From NCBI GenBank assembly GCA_963210315.1, contig OY723249.1, forward strand, positions 1,798,569-1,862,568: a stretch of DNA of 64,000 nucleotides. The letters run 5' to 3'. A program made the position numbers and the translations under genes. Shown here piece after piece: positions 42,407-53,521 of the stretch. This DNA comes from Rhynchopus euleeides. Its lineage: Eukaryota; Euglenozoa; Diplonemea; Diplonemida; Diplonemidae. The notes beneath the pieces are model-generated. The model ran no database searches and had not been told where the DNA came from. It was given only the letters and a program-made list of their open reading frames with translations. Each line of letters begins with the position of its first letter. The stretch's first letter is position 1.

Positions 42407-42848
42407 AACAAAGCAGGGGATAAGATAGGTCTGGTTTTCCGGTTTTCAAAACCAGGGTTTCCCGGTTCCCGGTTTTCTGGAAAAAAAAAAAAGGTCGATC
42501 TCATTTTTGGCGGTTTTTTTTGTGACTTTGGGACAGTAAAACAGTCAGAAAAAACGCCATAAAAAAATAGAAAGTGACCCCATCGTGATCCGCACAGAGC
42601 TCAAATAGTCCAAAGAAGGCAGAGAAGCGGAGAAGAAAAAATGGACCTAGCGGGTGGCCCGGTGGGGCCCGGTGGGTGGTGATGCCCTCGTCATGCAGGC
42701 CTCTTCTGTTTTGAAGGTGCACACATGGTGGACTCCAGCCACCCTAGCGAGTGTCTAAGAGGGAGTCTAAGACTGCAGTCTGTACTGGAGACGGGAGTCT
42801 ATTTTCCAGCTAATTTACGACTCCCGCTAGTTGAGACTCATGGGAGAC

Positions 42849-42900
42849 ACACGGTGTACTCCAGCGGAGGTAGGGTAACCTCCGCTGGAGTTCACCGTGT
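42849..42900. repeat. 52-base near-perfect hairpin with CACGGTG ends
   Basis: ACACGGTGTACTCCAGCGGA…, a short AGGGTA spacer, and the complement ending CACCGTGT. The outer seven bases equal the terminal motif of the CACGGTGGG elements, but no duplication flanks it. Confidence 0.75.
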
Positions 42901-43311
42901 CGTCTGCCTCTGTGCAGCGTCACTCGGTGCCATCGAATACATGGCGACAGCCCACCAACTCGAGACAGATCTGCTTGTCTGGAGGGCTGAGACGAGAACA
43001 CGAACGACTTTCAAGCAATCTTGAAGGTCGCCAAGCCTATTGGGGGCAACTAACAGATGAGATTTGTTTGTTGCCTGTCGTCACAGCTAGGTGCCCATTT
43101 CCTCGATAACGGAATGTGTGCAGAGATCTCGTGGACCCTTTGGCCATTCTGTCGTGCACCCACTTCACCCACAACGCACACCTGTCACGAGTGGTCGCTC
43201 CCCCGTCCTCCTCCACCCTGAAGGTTGAACCCTCAAGGACCAGTGATCTCCTGCTGGCCGGGCTGCGATACAGCGAAGCCTTCCTACTTACAAGCGAATC
43301 CAGACTGTAGG

Positions 43312-43371
43312 GAACAGATGATCACTACCGTGGCCTCCGGCGGCTGGGGGGCTCCGCCCCCCAGACCCCCC
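43312..43371 (+). repeat. Dispersed GC-hairpin repeat core
   Basis: GAACAGATGATCACTACCGT…, then GGCTGGGGGGCTCCGCCCCC and CAGACCCCCC; same 60-base core as at 15388, 15548 and 53462 (plus) and 50991 and 51161 (minus). Confidence 0.85.
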
Positions 43372-43440
43372 TGCGTAAAAAAATTGCACCAGACCGGTTT
43401 TTTGGCCGAGAGTCCAAACTTTCAAAGCAGCTGCTGCGCC

Positions 43441-43497
43441 TGCCCCACCAAGCAGCCTCAGTACGACAGGACGCGCGCAGGCACCGGGCCCTCTCAG
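43441..43497 (+). repeat. Dispersed repeat, partner at 54115-54183 (inverted)
   Basis: GCCCCACCAAGCAGCCTCAG, then ACGCGCGCAGGCACCGGGCC and TCTC. The minus strand at about 54183-54115 carries the same order with a few substitutions. Confidence 0.7.
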
Positions 43498-43614
43498 ATT
43501 CTGGGAGGGTTTGCGCGGGTCGCGCGCGCCGAAGGCGCGCGCGAAAAATTTTCAAAACCAGAAAAACCGGAAAACGGCGCCAGAAAAAAAGTCTATCTTA
43601 TACCCTGAACAAAG

Positions 43615-46600
43615 TCAAAAATCAAAAAAAAGACAGAACTCCAGAAACACCGGAACGCCCTGATAGTGATTTCGTTCATAGAATATTGCGCAAAAACAAT
43701 GCGTAACGAAGAAGGCTAACGTTGGAAACACAGTATTTCAAAATGTGGGCTGGCCCTTTATTCTTTTCGGGGCGCAACGCAGCAACTGCCCAATTTTGAC
43801 TCACCACCAGCAGTCTGGACGCTGGGTCCGAACTCGTGTGTGGGTCCCTGGGCTGGGTGGGGTAGGGGGGTGGGGAAGGGAGAGCGTGAAGCCACCGACG
43901 TGCCAATGGCTCTCTAAAGAGCATTACATCATGCCGAACAACAAGCTGGCCATGTCCTGTGCCGGTTCTGGCGGCACATGTGACAGATTTACCTCTTGCT
44001 GATGATATTCCAACCTTTGCGGCACACCCCTTTGTACGACACAAGGGAACGGCCGACCCTACCAACAAGGGCAGAACAGTGGCGTGTGATTGTTTTCACG
44101 CATGAAGCAAACAGGCTTGCGGGAATCTGCCTCCTGTGGAGACCCTTGTGCACTCCTGGCGGGTTACGTCTGTTACATTCAACATGTCAAGTAAACCATA
44201 TGTGTCCAGATTGTGCATCGGAAATGACCCCCCTCTCCCCCTTTCACCCTTCACCTCTGGAAAATTTCGTACTGTTATTGATACTTCGGGGAGCGAGGGG
44301 TGCGTGTGGCTGTCCTGATTCTTCACATTTTGGTCGATCTATTTCTCTCTCACCCTCTCGTGGGCACGGCTCTCAATGGCAAAGCGTTGCCATCGCGAGT
44401 TTGTTTTGTGTCCCACGGCAACCACACATAATGACCACTGCACACGCAGGGAGGGGGAGGGGGGGGGGTGCCGGGGAGCGACACACGGATGCATCACGCA
44501 AAAAAAATGCCTTGGGACGGGGAGAGGGCTTGGCCATTTCACAAGAGTTGTAAGGATTATAGTCGCTTCTTAGAGAGTGACAATGTGTCTCATATTTGTG
44601 CGTATTAGTTCAGCGGCGATCGCATCGGGTTCCTCTCAGTGTTGCCCCCATGCGCTGGGCACCAGGGGTTGTGCCCCCGCCCCTCCCCCCCTCTCGGCCG
44701 CCTTTCGGCACTGCTGCAAAGAAACATGTAAAGAAGTGGACGAGGCGTGATGTGCCTGTTCCTGCAGGTCCGCACTGGGTCATTTAGTTCTCCGTTTTTT
44801 TGGCGAGTCGCTGCTCGTGAGAAAATCCTCCGATTTTGGGCCTTCGTAGCACGTTGCTGTCGCCATGGCAGCAGCAGCCCAAAGTCGGGTGTGCGTGCCT
44901 GCTGTCTTTGCGTGCGGATGTTTTTTTCCCGTTTTTCTGATTCACACAATGCCACAGTTTTCAGGGGCAATGTTCGATAAGCGGAGATCGGCATCGAACG
45001 ATTTTCACGCGTGTTTTTCCTAATACACGCGGGGGCTGTTTCGATGGGGCGGTGTCTGGGCCCGTGGGGTAGAGACCCTTCGCACGCGTCACACTGTGTC
45101 AAACTGTGCGACTTTGCAACCGGCATCTCGCTTTTCCCCACCTTTCTGCCTTTCTGAGTGAAGCCCCACGTGACGCTGAGGATGGACAAGGCCCGCCAAC
45201 CAATGCAGGACTATCCGCTTGAAGCAAGACCCTCTTTCTTTTTCTAAAACCTGTCAGGTCACGGTAAAAAAACTATGGGCTGTTGGCAGCGCATTGTCTG
45301 GACACGCATACATGGACAGGTGCGCACACCTGACACAACACAGGCCGTGCACGGTACTATTGGACACACCAGAGAGATGTGTGTCGGGTCAGTGCCTTGC
45401 CCTTCTCGACTCTCGACTTCACGGCCCCCAGCCCCCCCCCCCCCCCCCCCCCCAGTAGGCATCGGACACAGCCTGTATAACGAGTGAAGTGAGAAGGGTC
45501 GGCTCTGTGTGATTTTACTTTTCTTCGACTTCACTGACCCCCTTGCCCCCCAGTAGGCCTACCCGGTGCGGTGACTACAAAAAGGACAAATAATGCGAGA
45601 GGGTGCTGGGAGGGCTTGCCTTTTGCCCCCACTCTCGACAAATCAAAACCCCCCCCCCCCCCCCAGTGGGGTGAGGAAATATCGATCGGACGAAACACGC
45701 AGGAAATTTATTCACATGCGGTGTGAGGACACCCCGATGCCACAAAGAAACGTCACCAAACCGGTGTTCCTGGGTGTGTGGGTGGGAGGGGGGTGTGGGC
45801 AAAACAAATCTGTGACTTCTCCCGACCCTGGTTTCCGAGCCCGGGGGAGGTTCCTCTGCCGCCTTTCCACCATCTGTTATTGTTTTTGGACCGCTCTGTC
45901 CCTTGTAAGAGAGACGGAGCGCCTACCAGCACTCCGACAGAGCCGATCCAACCCGTTCTTCTCGTTGGATCCCTCAATGCCCTTTGCCTTCCCACCAGTG
46001 CACCCAAGGTGCATGCGACGCGATCCCCGGCCTGGCTCTGCTGCGTGCGGTGGGGGGTGGGGGTGGGGGTGCTTGCGTTTGACGTCCCTCGTCGCCCCGC
46101 ACACCCCCTCCCCACCCAACCACCCCACCCCGACGCCCAGGCAGCGGAGGGGGGGGGGGGGTGGGGGGGCAAAGGAAAGGCGTACCTCTTTCTCACGCTG
46201 GCTGCCGCATGGATCCAGCACATCGCCAAGCTGTGTCCTTTCCTTCATTCTCGGGTGGGCTTCTTGTTTCCCAATTTGCGCGCAAAGAACGACCCGAAAA
46301 GAACTGTCTGTAGGGGGTGGGGGGGGGGGGTGAGGTGGTTCGCTACTGTACAACGAGTTCTTCGAATCCTTCCATCGCGTGTGAGAGGACATTTCTTTGT
46401 GAGCCCAGGGTTGGGAAAAGCGGAGGGGGGTGGGGGGTGGGGGCGGGGTGGGGGGCTGTGCGCAAGAGTAGGCACGCAGGGTGTGGTCCTGTGTTCCAAC
46501 AGAAAAGCCTCACGTGTCTGGTCCCGTGGGTTCCCCCCTTCCCCCCTCCTCCATTCTCCCTCAGTCAAGTTTCTGTTTCTTGGGCTGCAGCTCTGACTCG

Positions 46601-47964
46601 CAGACTGAGTGACAATATCCCGCTTCGGGGCGGGGGCTACAGGCCAGTAGAAGTGTATCAAATCGGCGAAGTATGGACAAGCGCTTTTTTCTGTTGATTT
46701 ACCTTGTCGCAAGGGTTCGAAGGAAGAAAGTGTGCGCACAGAACAGATCTCTGCTGTTGGACAGGTGATTTGTTGGAGGTACTTTTCGGTGGTTTCGGAA
46801 TGATGCGCGTCCAAACCGGAAGCAACAGAAAATGAGTTTGTCCGCTCTCAACGTTGCCCTTAGGCAAGACTGTTGTGCCCAATGTGCGGAGCCGTCCAAA
46901 GAAAATCGCTGCAATTTAGCTAACCTGGAATACTCTGACGCCATCGGATGCCATTCAGATGCACTACGGGTGTTGTGAGTGTCTGGTAGATGTCAGAGGT
47001 GTTGTGATGTCCGGAAACGGGTGAACCTCTGAGATTGCTCAATGCAGGGGTGGGTGTGAGTGAGCCCATCATAAGCTGGGATTACCCATCGGTATCGTGG
47101 CCAAACTAAACGTTGGTGTTTTGGCCTTACTGTTGGGGAATGTACCGTCTGTACATGTCAGCGGAGATGGGTTCTGTGTGTTGGCGTGTCTACCCCTTTC
47201 TGGTCTATTGGCAGTGCTAAGTAGCTTTCAGAACCGGGCAGACTCAGAGGTTGGGATACAATCACATGCGGCAATAGCCCTGGATGTGGCAGACACGTCA
47301 CGCCACAACCGCAACTGGCCCCACCCCCAGCCAGCAACACAAAGGAACAGTGCTGCGCCAAAGCAGTGCCGAACTGGAAGGCGTCGAACCTAACAGCCCC
47401 ATGAGGGAATGTGCCTCGCTCCTCCAGCACAAATTCAAACATACCGTTTTGACCCGACCGGGTTGCGTCTATCCCTGGGAAGTACAAACGCCTGCTGGCA
47501 GCGTTGTGTGGCTGAGTTGGTTGTCTCTCAACAGGATCAGGAATACCACACGCTCTCAAAGTTCTGCCGATATCTGGCCACCTGCTTCCGTGGCGATCTG
47601 GCTGCTGAGTCCGGAGAAAGCGACACCACACGTGCAGCCCAACAGGGGGGTCGGTCCCCCCACGACACGCATCCCACCCACTCCTACCCCCCTTTAGCAC
47701 AGCCACGATGACCAACACATACGCCTTTGTTGTTCTGCATCTCTCCCACCTGTCCCGCCAGCCAGGCAGGACACACGCTTCTCGCAGGGTCTCACGCACG
47801 CCGAAAAAAACAGACAATCTGAGCAGCCCTCCAGCATTAGGCCCTGCTTCCCCCACCCCAACACCCAGAGCACCGACCAGCACCTGTTGCCTTGACGGGG
47901 GTCCTGCTGCTGCGTGGCTGGGGGGTCAGGGTGCAGGTGCGCAAGCTGGCTGTAGCGAGGAGCC
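43615..47964. other. Long non-coding region
   Basis: C22 at 45432-45453, other C and G runs, GTGGGGGTGGGG stretches near 46040-46170 and 46420-46460. Several open frames up to ~270 codons exist but are Pro/Gly/His-rich products of the skewed composition and overlap on both strands. I see no RNA gene. Confidence 0.5.
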
Positions 47965-50194
47965 ATGTCGGACACACTCTCACCCCCCGTAACGGCGACG
48001 ATGGTGATACATTACATCGTGCAGCATGACGACTGCGGTGCGAAGGAGATCGAGGAGAAGAAGGTCGACCAGGGTCTGGTCGCCTTGGGTACGATTCTCG
48101 TCATCGTTGCGTCGTTTATATCGTGCTTTGGAGTCAATCTCCAGAAGTGGGCGCACAACGTGAACCAGTCGATGTGCCCAGAGGACCGTGGGCCGATGGT
48201 GAAGAACTGGAGGTGGTGGCTAGGTATCCTGGCGATGATTCTGGGCAGCATCATGGACATGTCTGCGCTGCCCTTCGTGCCGATGTCGCGTGTGGCGGCG
48301 TTGGGTGCGTCGACGATTGTTGCAAACATCATCATCACGCCGCTGTTTCTGAAGGAGAAGTTGACGAAGCACGACATCATCGGCTGCCTCATCACCGTGG
48401 CGGGCACAGCCATCGCATGCTTCTTCGGGGCGAGCGGGGAGTCTGAGCTTGACTCCCGCTGCCTCCTCCTGTTCTTTGCGGAGCCTTTGTTCATTGCTTA
48501 CATCATAGTGGTCACCTTGTCTCTGATTCTGATGTTCTACTTCATCGAAGGGTTCAAACGCATGAACTCAAATGCTGTGGTGGCCGGTATTGTCGGCGGC
48601 ACCGACCAGCCACACCAGCTCGAAACAGTTTGGGTGCACGACCATCTGCATGTGTTGGAAGGCGTCCCCCGCGACAGGTTCTTCGTGTTTGTCACCGGGT
48701 GGGGCCCCCAGTTCTACCCCACGCTCCACGCGGTGTACGCAGGCACCATCGGTGCGCAGAGCGTCATGTTCGCCAAGGTATGATGCAATGCAACCAACAC
48801 CCGGGTTTGCAGTTTTCTGTGGGTAACCTTGATTTGCCACTCCACGTTGCCCACCCACCTCCCCCTTACACACAGGCTGTCTTGATGTTCCTCGGCAACG
48901 CCATCAGAGGGGAGGATCCCACTAACTCCGTCCTGTACATGTTCATCTTCCTGGTATGACCACAGCCAGCGTGTCTCATGTTCTCACCAATGATACTGCG
49001 GATCCCGGCCCACGCAGCTTGTACCTTTGTCTGTGGCTCTCAGCAGGCCCCGGTGGGAAGGCCACCCCTGCCTGTGCCCAGACAGGCAGACCCTGTTGTG
49101 TTGGCTGTGTCTGGACGCCAACCCCGGCCCCACCACCCACCCCCAACAGTTCCCCACGGTGTTCTGCCTCTGGAACCAGATCCAGTTCCTTAACATCGCG
49201 CTGATGATCTACTGCGATGCGATCTTCGTCCTCCCGGTCTACCAGGCGATGTGGATCTGCTCCGGCATCGGAAGCGGGCTGATTTTCTACCAGGTATGCC
49301 CACTATATAACCAGCTGCATGCAACGCGGATCTGAAGGTTGCGCATATCCAGGAGCATCTCGCCCCTGGATATGCCTGCCATGAGAGACCCTCCGACAAC
49401 TCTCAGGATGTAGGAGTGTGTCGTTTCATCCTCGATTGCGAGTGTCTTCAGTTCATTCTTCGTCAGTCCCTTCGGAGGAACTGTGGTGAACTGGCCGATG
49501 TTGATCAGCGGCTCGTCGATTGTGAGGAAGCTGTGAGTTTTCTCGTCGGTTCTGGGTGCGGGTGGGGCGTCGTGCTTCGGGGTAACCTTCTGGGCCGCGC
49601 GCTTACCTTTGAAATGCTGCCCCTTGGGAGGGGTCTGCAGGGAGGAGGCGTCTGTACCACAGGGGAGGTCCCCTTGGAAGACTGCCTCCCCTTGTGTATC
49701 GCATGATGCAACAGTGCAACCGTGCAACTGTGCACACCCCCACTGGAACACCCGCACACTCTCTCGCCCCACCTCTTGTCGAGACCTGCCAGCCACGCAC
49801 CCTGTGACAACAGGAATACAAAGATCTTTCTGGCGCGCGCGGCGGGCTGTTCGGAGGTGGCATTGCCATGGCGCTGATCGGGCTTGCCATTCTCTCGAAG
49901 CGGAAGAGCAAGAGCACAAGGGCATTCGGCGCACCCAGCCCTCGCAGCGGAGGGGACAAGCCTGTCGAGCTTGTCGACCTGGGGTCGGTCCGCTCGCCCC
50001 CGGTGCACCCGATGTCGGAAGGCGACCCCGAGGAGGTGAAGATTACGTTCTCACCAGAGATGTCGCCCCTTGAGGATCCCATCGAGGATCCGCAGGCATC
50101 GCAGCTGTACTCTGATGAGGACACGGTGGGGGACGAGTGCATCTCCCGCCTGTCGTCACACATTACCTCCGAGGGCGGGCAAGGCCAGCAGTAG
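47965..50194 (+). CDS. NIPA-family magnesium transporter-like membrane protein, paralogue 3
   Basis: Four exons, 47965-48777, 48876-48953, 49150-49293 and 49814-50194, give 471 residues; all three introns begin GTATG, end (C/A)ACAG and are phase 0. Junctions read MFAK-AVLMFLGNAI, FIFL-FPTVFCLWNQ and IFYQ-EYKDLSGA, matching uninterrupted paralogue 1. Conserved blocks: ASFISCFGVNLQKWAHN, ALPFVPMSRVAALGAS, NIIITPLFLKEKLTKHD, GWGPQFYPTLHAVYAGTIGAQS. Nine or so membrane segments, acidic C-tail. The third intron (520 nt) contains protein-like sequence on the opposite strand. Start ATG 47965 aligns with the other N-termini. Confidence 0.9.
49338..49700 (-). pseudogene. Antisense coding fragment inside intron 3 of NIPA 3
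   Basis: The minus strand reads protein-like sequence for about 120 codons (GEAVFQGDLPCGTDASSLQT…, then EKTHSFLTIDEPLINIGQFT…KNELKTLAIEDETTHSYILR…SRGEMLLDMRNLQIR). Composition is ordinary (balanced charged and hydrophobic residues), unlike the Pro/Arg-rich shadow frames elsewhere. No clear start or stop and no known domain. It is probably a gene or element fragment that landed in the intron, or an exon of an antisense gene. Confidence 0.42.
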
Positions 50195-50861
50195 CCTTCG
50201 AAGCGCTGAGAAATTCTGAAATGCGGTGGTCACCGCCCCATTGAGCTTAGCTAAGGGTATCCTGCCTAGCCTATACCCCCTTTCAGGCCTGGGCGGGGAA
50301 CGAGCCCTTTTTCCAGGTTTTTTGGTTCGGGGAACCAGGTTTTTTCTAAGAATTTTTACAAGGGATTTTTTGCTCGCCCCCCCACAGTTTCCAGGCGCGT
50401 GCCCGTCAGGCGGGACTTTTTCTCTGATTTCTCTCCGCGTCATCATGTGACAGCTCTCGAGTGATGCCCAGAGATGCTTGCGGCAATGAATGAGGATCAC
50501 CTGGCGCTCGTTCTCATCGGGGGTTGTGCTCCGCAGGGACTCAATACACCTTGGCACTCGCGCAGGGCTGGACATGCCAGCAGCTGGAGGACAGTTACAA
50601 AGCTGCCACTCCCCGACGCCACCCACCTGCTGGCCCCTTCAGGTCTGAAACCCCAAAAGCTCCCGGGGATTTTTGCAGTGGTGCGCGCCATATTCAGCGC
50701 AGTAGGGTGATCTCTCCGATTTTCCATAACTGCTGGTTTACTGGTTTGGGGAACGGTCGCCGGCAGACCGTTGAAATGCCCGTGTTAGCAAGGCACACTC
50801 ACGTTTCAGGTAGCGTGTCGCGTGTCACGCATGTCGCGAACGCGGCAAGTGTACCTCCCAG
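50195..50861. other. Downstream flank of NIPA 3
   Basis: Contains TTTTTTCTAAGAATTTTTACAAGGG (first 20 bases shared, inverted, with 51340-51410) and no recognised gene. Confidence 0.4.
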
Positions 50862-50963
50862 GTGGGGAAGCCCGACCTCCTGTCCGATGTCAGTCAGGCT
50901 TCGAAGAAGCGCTTCATGGATGCGGCGCTGACCTCCTACGCTGCACTGTACCCGGGGAAGTGA
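50862..50963 (+). other. Possible short terminal coding fragment
   Basis: After a CTCCCAG acceptor-like site the frame reads VGKPDLLSDVSQASKKRFMD…YAALYPGK and stops at TGA 50961-50963. It looks protein-like but no upstream exon could be assigned. Confidence 0.25.
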
Positions 50964-50990
50964 GATAGATGGACGGGCACACGCTACATC

Positions 50991-51220
50991 GGGGGTCTGG
51001 GGGGCGGTGCCCCCCAGCCGCCGGAGGCCACGGTAGCGAACATCTGTTCGTGTGGGCGTACAGATTCTGTGCGAGTTGGCTGCGTCCTCAGAGGCGACTG
51101 GAGTGGTTGGACCCCGACTTGATGGGATTCGAAGGACTTGAGTACGAGACGTACGCCACAGGGGGGTCTGGGGGGCGTGAGCCCCCCAGCCGCCGGAGGC
51201 CACGGTAGTGAACGTCTGGC
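50991..51220 (-). repeat. Two units of the dispersed GC-hairpin repeat
   Basis: Cores at 50991-51050 and 51161-51216, minus strand, about 170 bp apart. The spacer matches that of the pair at 15388-15607 (CCATCAAGTC, CCAACCACTCCAGT, GCAGCCAACTC, ACAGAATCT), so the whole ~160-170-bp unit is repeated, not just the hairpin. Confidence 0.82.
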
Positions 51221-51295
51221 TCTCCAGTTGGCCAGCAAGGCGAACGGTACGTGGGACAGACTTCCCTTCCATCCTTGTGCGCGCCCTGTCGACTG

Positions 51296-51906
51296 GGGAA
51301 AACTTAGAAAAAGTTTTTTCCTCTGCGAAACAACCTTAGAAAAAAATTCCCCTAACAAAATTCTTAGAAAAAAACTTTTTTTCCCCTTACAAAAATTCTT
51401 AGAAAAAAAGTTCAGAATCCTGAAAGTGGGGAACAAGCCCCCCAGTTAGGAACAGCCCTGCCCCCTTTCGTGTATTTTATTGTTCCTGTTGGGGTGTTTT
51501 GTTGCAGCGTTTTGAATGCTCTCGCGTGCCAACGCCATGGGGGAGCGCTGGATCGTGTACGCGTTGTTTTTTCATGAATCAGTGTGCAACTTTTAAAAAG
51601 AAACTCGCCGGTTTTGTGTTTTTTTTGGTTTGGTTTGTTTCTCTGTGGGTCTTCGCCACATCGGTCACATTCCGTTCCGGCGTATTTCTAATAATCATCT
51701 GCTGGCATCTGGGGGAGTATATTCACCAACACACACTTTTCTGATACCGCTGAGCGAAGACCCTTTCCCTCCTTCTGTGCACCACCTTGCCAAGAAGCCA
51801 TTACCACGTCACGCCGACGAGTGCATGGGTCATGGTCACACGCAATAGGTGATCTCACGACATGGCGCGATACAAAAAATATCCGCAGTGGGCCCACGGC
51901 CGCATT
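51296..51906. other. AT-rich and intergenic sequence
   Basis: Four degenerate CTTAGAAAAA(A)… words at 51303-51410. Nothing coding recognised. Confidence 0.45.
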
Positions 51907-53102
51907 GTATATGGGTGGATGCGGAAACCCCCCCCCCCCTAAATACCATAACGATTTTTGGGAAATTTTCAAGCTGTCTCCCGGTCAGCCATGACCCACC
52001 CGGTGGGAAACTGATTTTTAGGTGTCGGGAATCACCCTGGTACCCACTCTGGGGCACCAGAAACGCCTCAGAATGGCCCAGATTGGCCAAAATAGGGTCT
52101 CCCAGGCCCCAGGGCCCGAATAGGGGCGAAATGGGTGAAAAAGTCAATTTCCCCCGTTTCTTCCAGCTACTGGTCGAGATATCGGCCCAGCACCAGCTGT
52201 TATGGGCCCACAGTATCTCTGTGGGGTCACCTGAGGGGTTCAGCGGGGCTCTGGGCGGTCTGTCTGCGGGAGAAAATGCAAAAAACTGCAGCCCCCATTT
52301 ACGAGGGGCCAGTGCACAAATAGGGGGGAAATGGGTAGTAACCGGTAGTTTTTCTGACTTCTCCCAGACTGGTAGCGACATCGGCCCAGCACCACCCTGG
52401 GGTGGGCCCACAGCAGTCCTGTAGGGCCACTCATGGGTTGAGGGGGGCTCTAGGCAACCTGGCTGTGTGCCGACACCTATAAAAACGGCACTTTTCAGGT
52501 GCCAGGCCCCCAATTGGCCCACAGGCGAATGCAAGCCCCTTTTACTGCTGCACTGTCAGGTTGCAGGGTCATCGCAAACCCCTCAGGTGACCCCACAGGG
52601 ATACTGTGGGCCCATCAAAGCTGGTGCTGGGCCGATATCTCGACCAGGAGCTGGAAGAAGCTGAAATGTTCGACTTTTTCACCCATTTCGCCCTATTAGT
52701 GCCTCTCACACGAACAAATGTCGTTTTTTGCTTTTTCTCCCACAGACAGACCGCCCAGAGCCCCGCTAAACCTCTCAGGTGACCCCACAGGGCTACTGTG
52801 GGCCCATAACAGCTGGTGCTGGGCCGATATCCCCACCAGGAGCTGGAAGAAACAGGGAAAATCGACTTTTTCACCCATTTCCCCCCTATTTGGGCCCTGG
52901 GGCCTGGGAGACCCTATTTTGGCCAATCTGGGCCATTCTGAGGCGTTTCTGGTGCCCCAGAGTGGGTACCAGGGTGGTTCCCGGCACCTAAAAATCAGTT
53001 TCCCACCGGGTGGGTCATGGCTGACCGGGAGACAGCTTGAAAATTTCCCAAAAATCGTTATGGTATTTAGGGGGGGGGGTTTTTTCGCACCGACCCATAT
53101 CT
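51907..53102. repeat. Large inverted repeat (fold-back), arms about 365 bp
   Basis: 51928-52270 is repeated as its reverse complement at 52736-53080 with about 90 percent or more identity by eye (for example CCATAACGATTTTTGGGAAA against TTTCCCAAAAATCGTTATGG). Outer flanks ATATGGGTGGATGCGG and CGGTGCG…CCCATAT extend it. The ~465-bp centre contains further variants of the arm sequence (CAGCTGGTGCTGGGCCGATA type). C11 and G10 runs mark the ends. No clear target duplication and no gene. Protein-like reading in the arms is an inverted shadow. Confidence 0.8.
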
Positions 53103-53460
53103 TTTTTTGGGGGGGGGGGCAGGCCGTTCGCTCGGGGCGAAGTTGGGCCCAACTTCGCTAAAAAAATAAATCTTCAGATTTACTTCGTCCCAACTTCGCC
53201 CAACAACTTCGCCCAAGGGGACGAAGTTGGGATAAAAAAAATCTGGGCTCGGCCCCCACCCACCGAAGGGGGGGTGGGTGGTGAAAGAGCCCACGGGATC
53301 ACGAGGCTCAGGGGATGGGGAATGCACGAGGAAGGAAGTGTCAGAAGGAGACCACAACGACCTTCCCCAAAGTACGATGTATTGCTCCGCCCAGACCCCC
53401 CCTGTGGCGTATGTCTGGTGCCCAAGTCCTTTCAAGTTACATGAATCTGTCCATCCGCAA
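53103..53460. other. Hairpin-rich flank
   Basis: GCGAAGTTGGGCCCAACTTCGC palindrome core at about 53137-53159 and several CAACTTCGCCCAA words. Nothing coding recognised. Confidence 0.5.
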
Positions 53461-53461
53461 T

Positions 53462-53521
53462 GAACAGATGTTCACTACCGTGGCCTCCGGCGGCTGGGGG
53501 GCTCCGCCCCCCAGACCCCCC
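53462..53521 (+). repeat. Dispersed GC-hairpin repeat core
   Basis: Exact core (GAACAGATGTTCACTACCGT…GACCCCC), preceded by CTGTGGCGTATGTCTGGTGC and CAAGTCCTTT, which belong to the longer unit seen at 51100-51160. Confidence 0.85.

Larger units (their letters stand above)
42414..43607. mobile_element. hAT-like element, 1194 bp, with 7-bp target duplication
   Basis: Ends CAGGGGATAAGATAG (42414) and, inverted, CAGGGTATAAGATAG (ending 43607), followed inward by CCGGTTTT(T)C words on both sides. AACAAAG is duplicated at 42407-42413 and 43608-43614 (an eighth base does not match). Inside are a 52-base hairpin at 42849-42900, a GC-hairpin repeat core at 43312-43371, a CG-rich hairpin at 43521-43543 and a GACCCCATCGTGATCCGCAC block near 42577. 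No gene recognised. Confidence 0.75.

Noticed and set aside
44605-46814. Several 150-270-codon frames on both strands
   Set aside because: Pro/Gly/His/Arg-rich products of C- and G-run composition that overlap each other on both strands.
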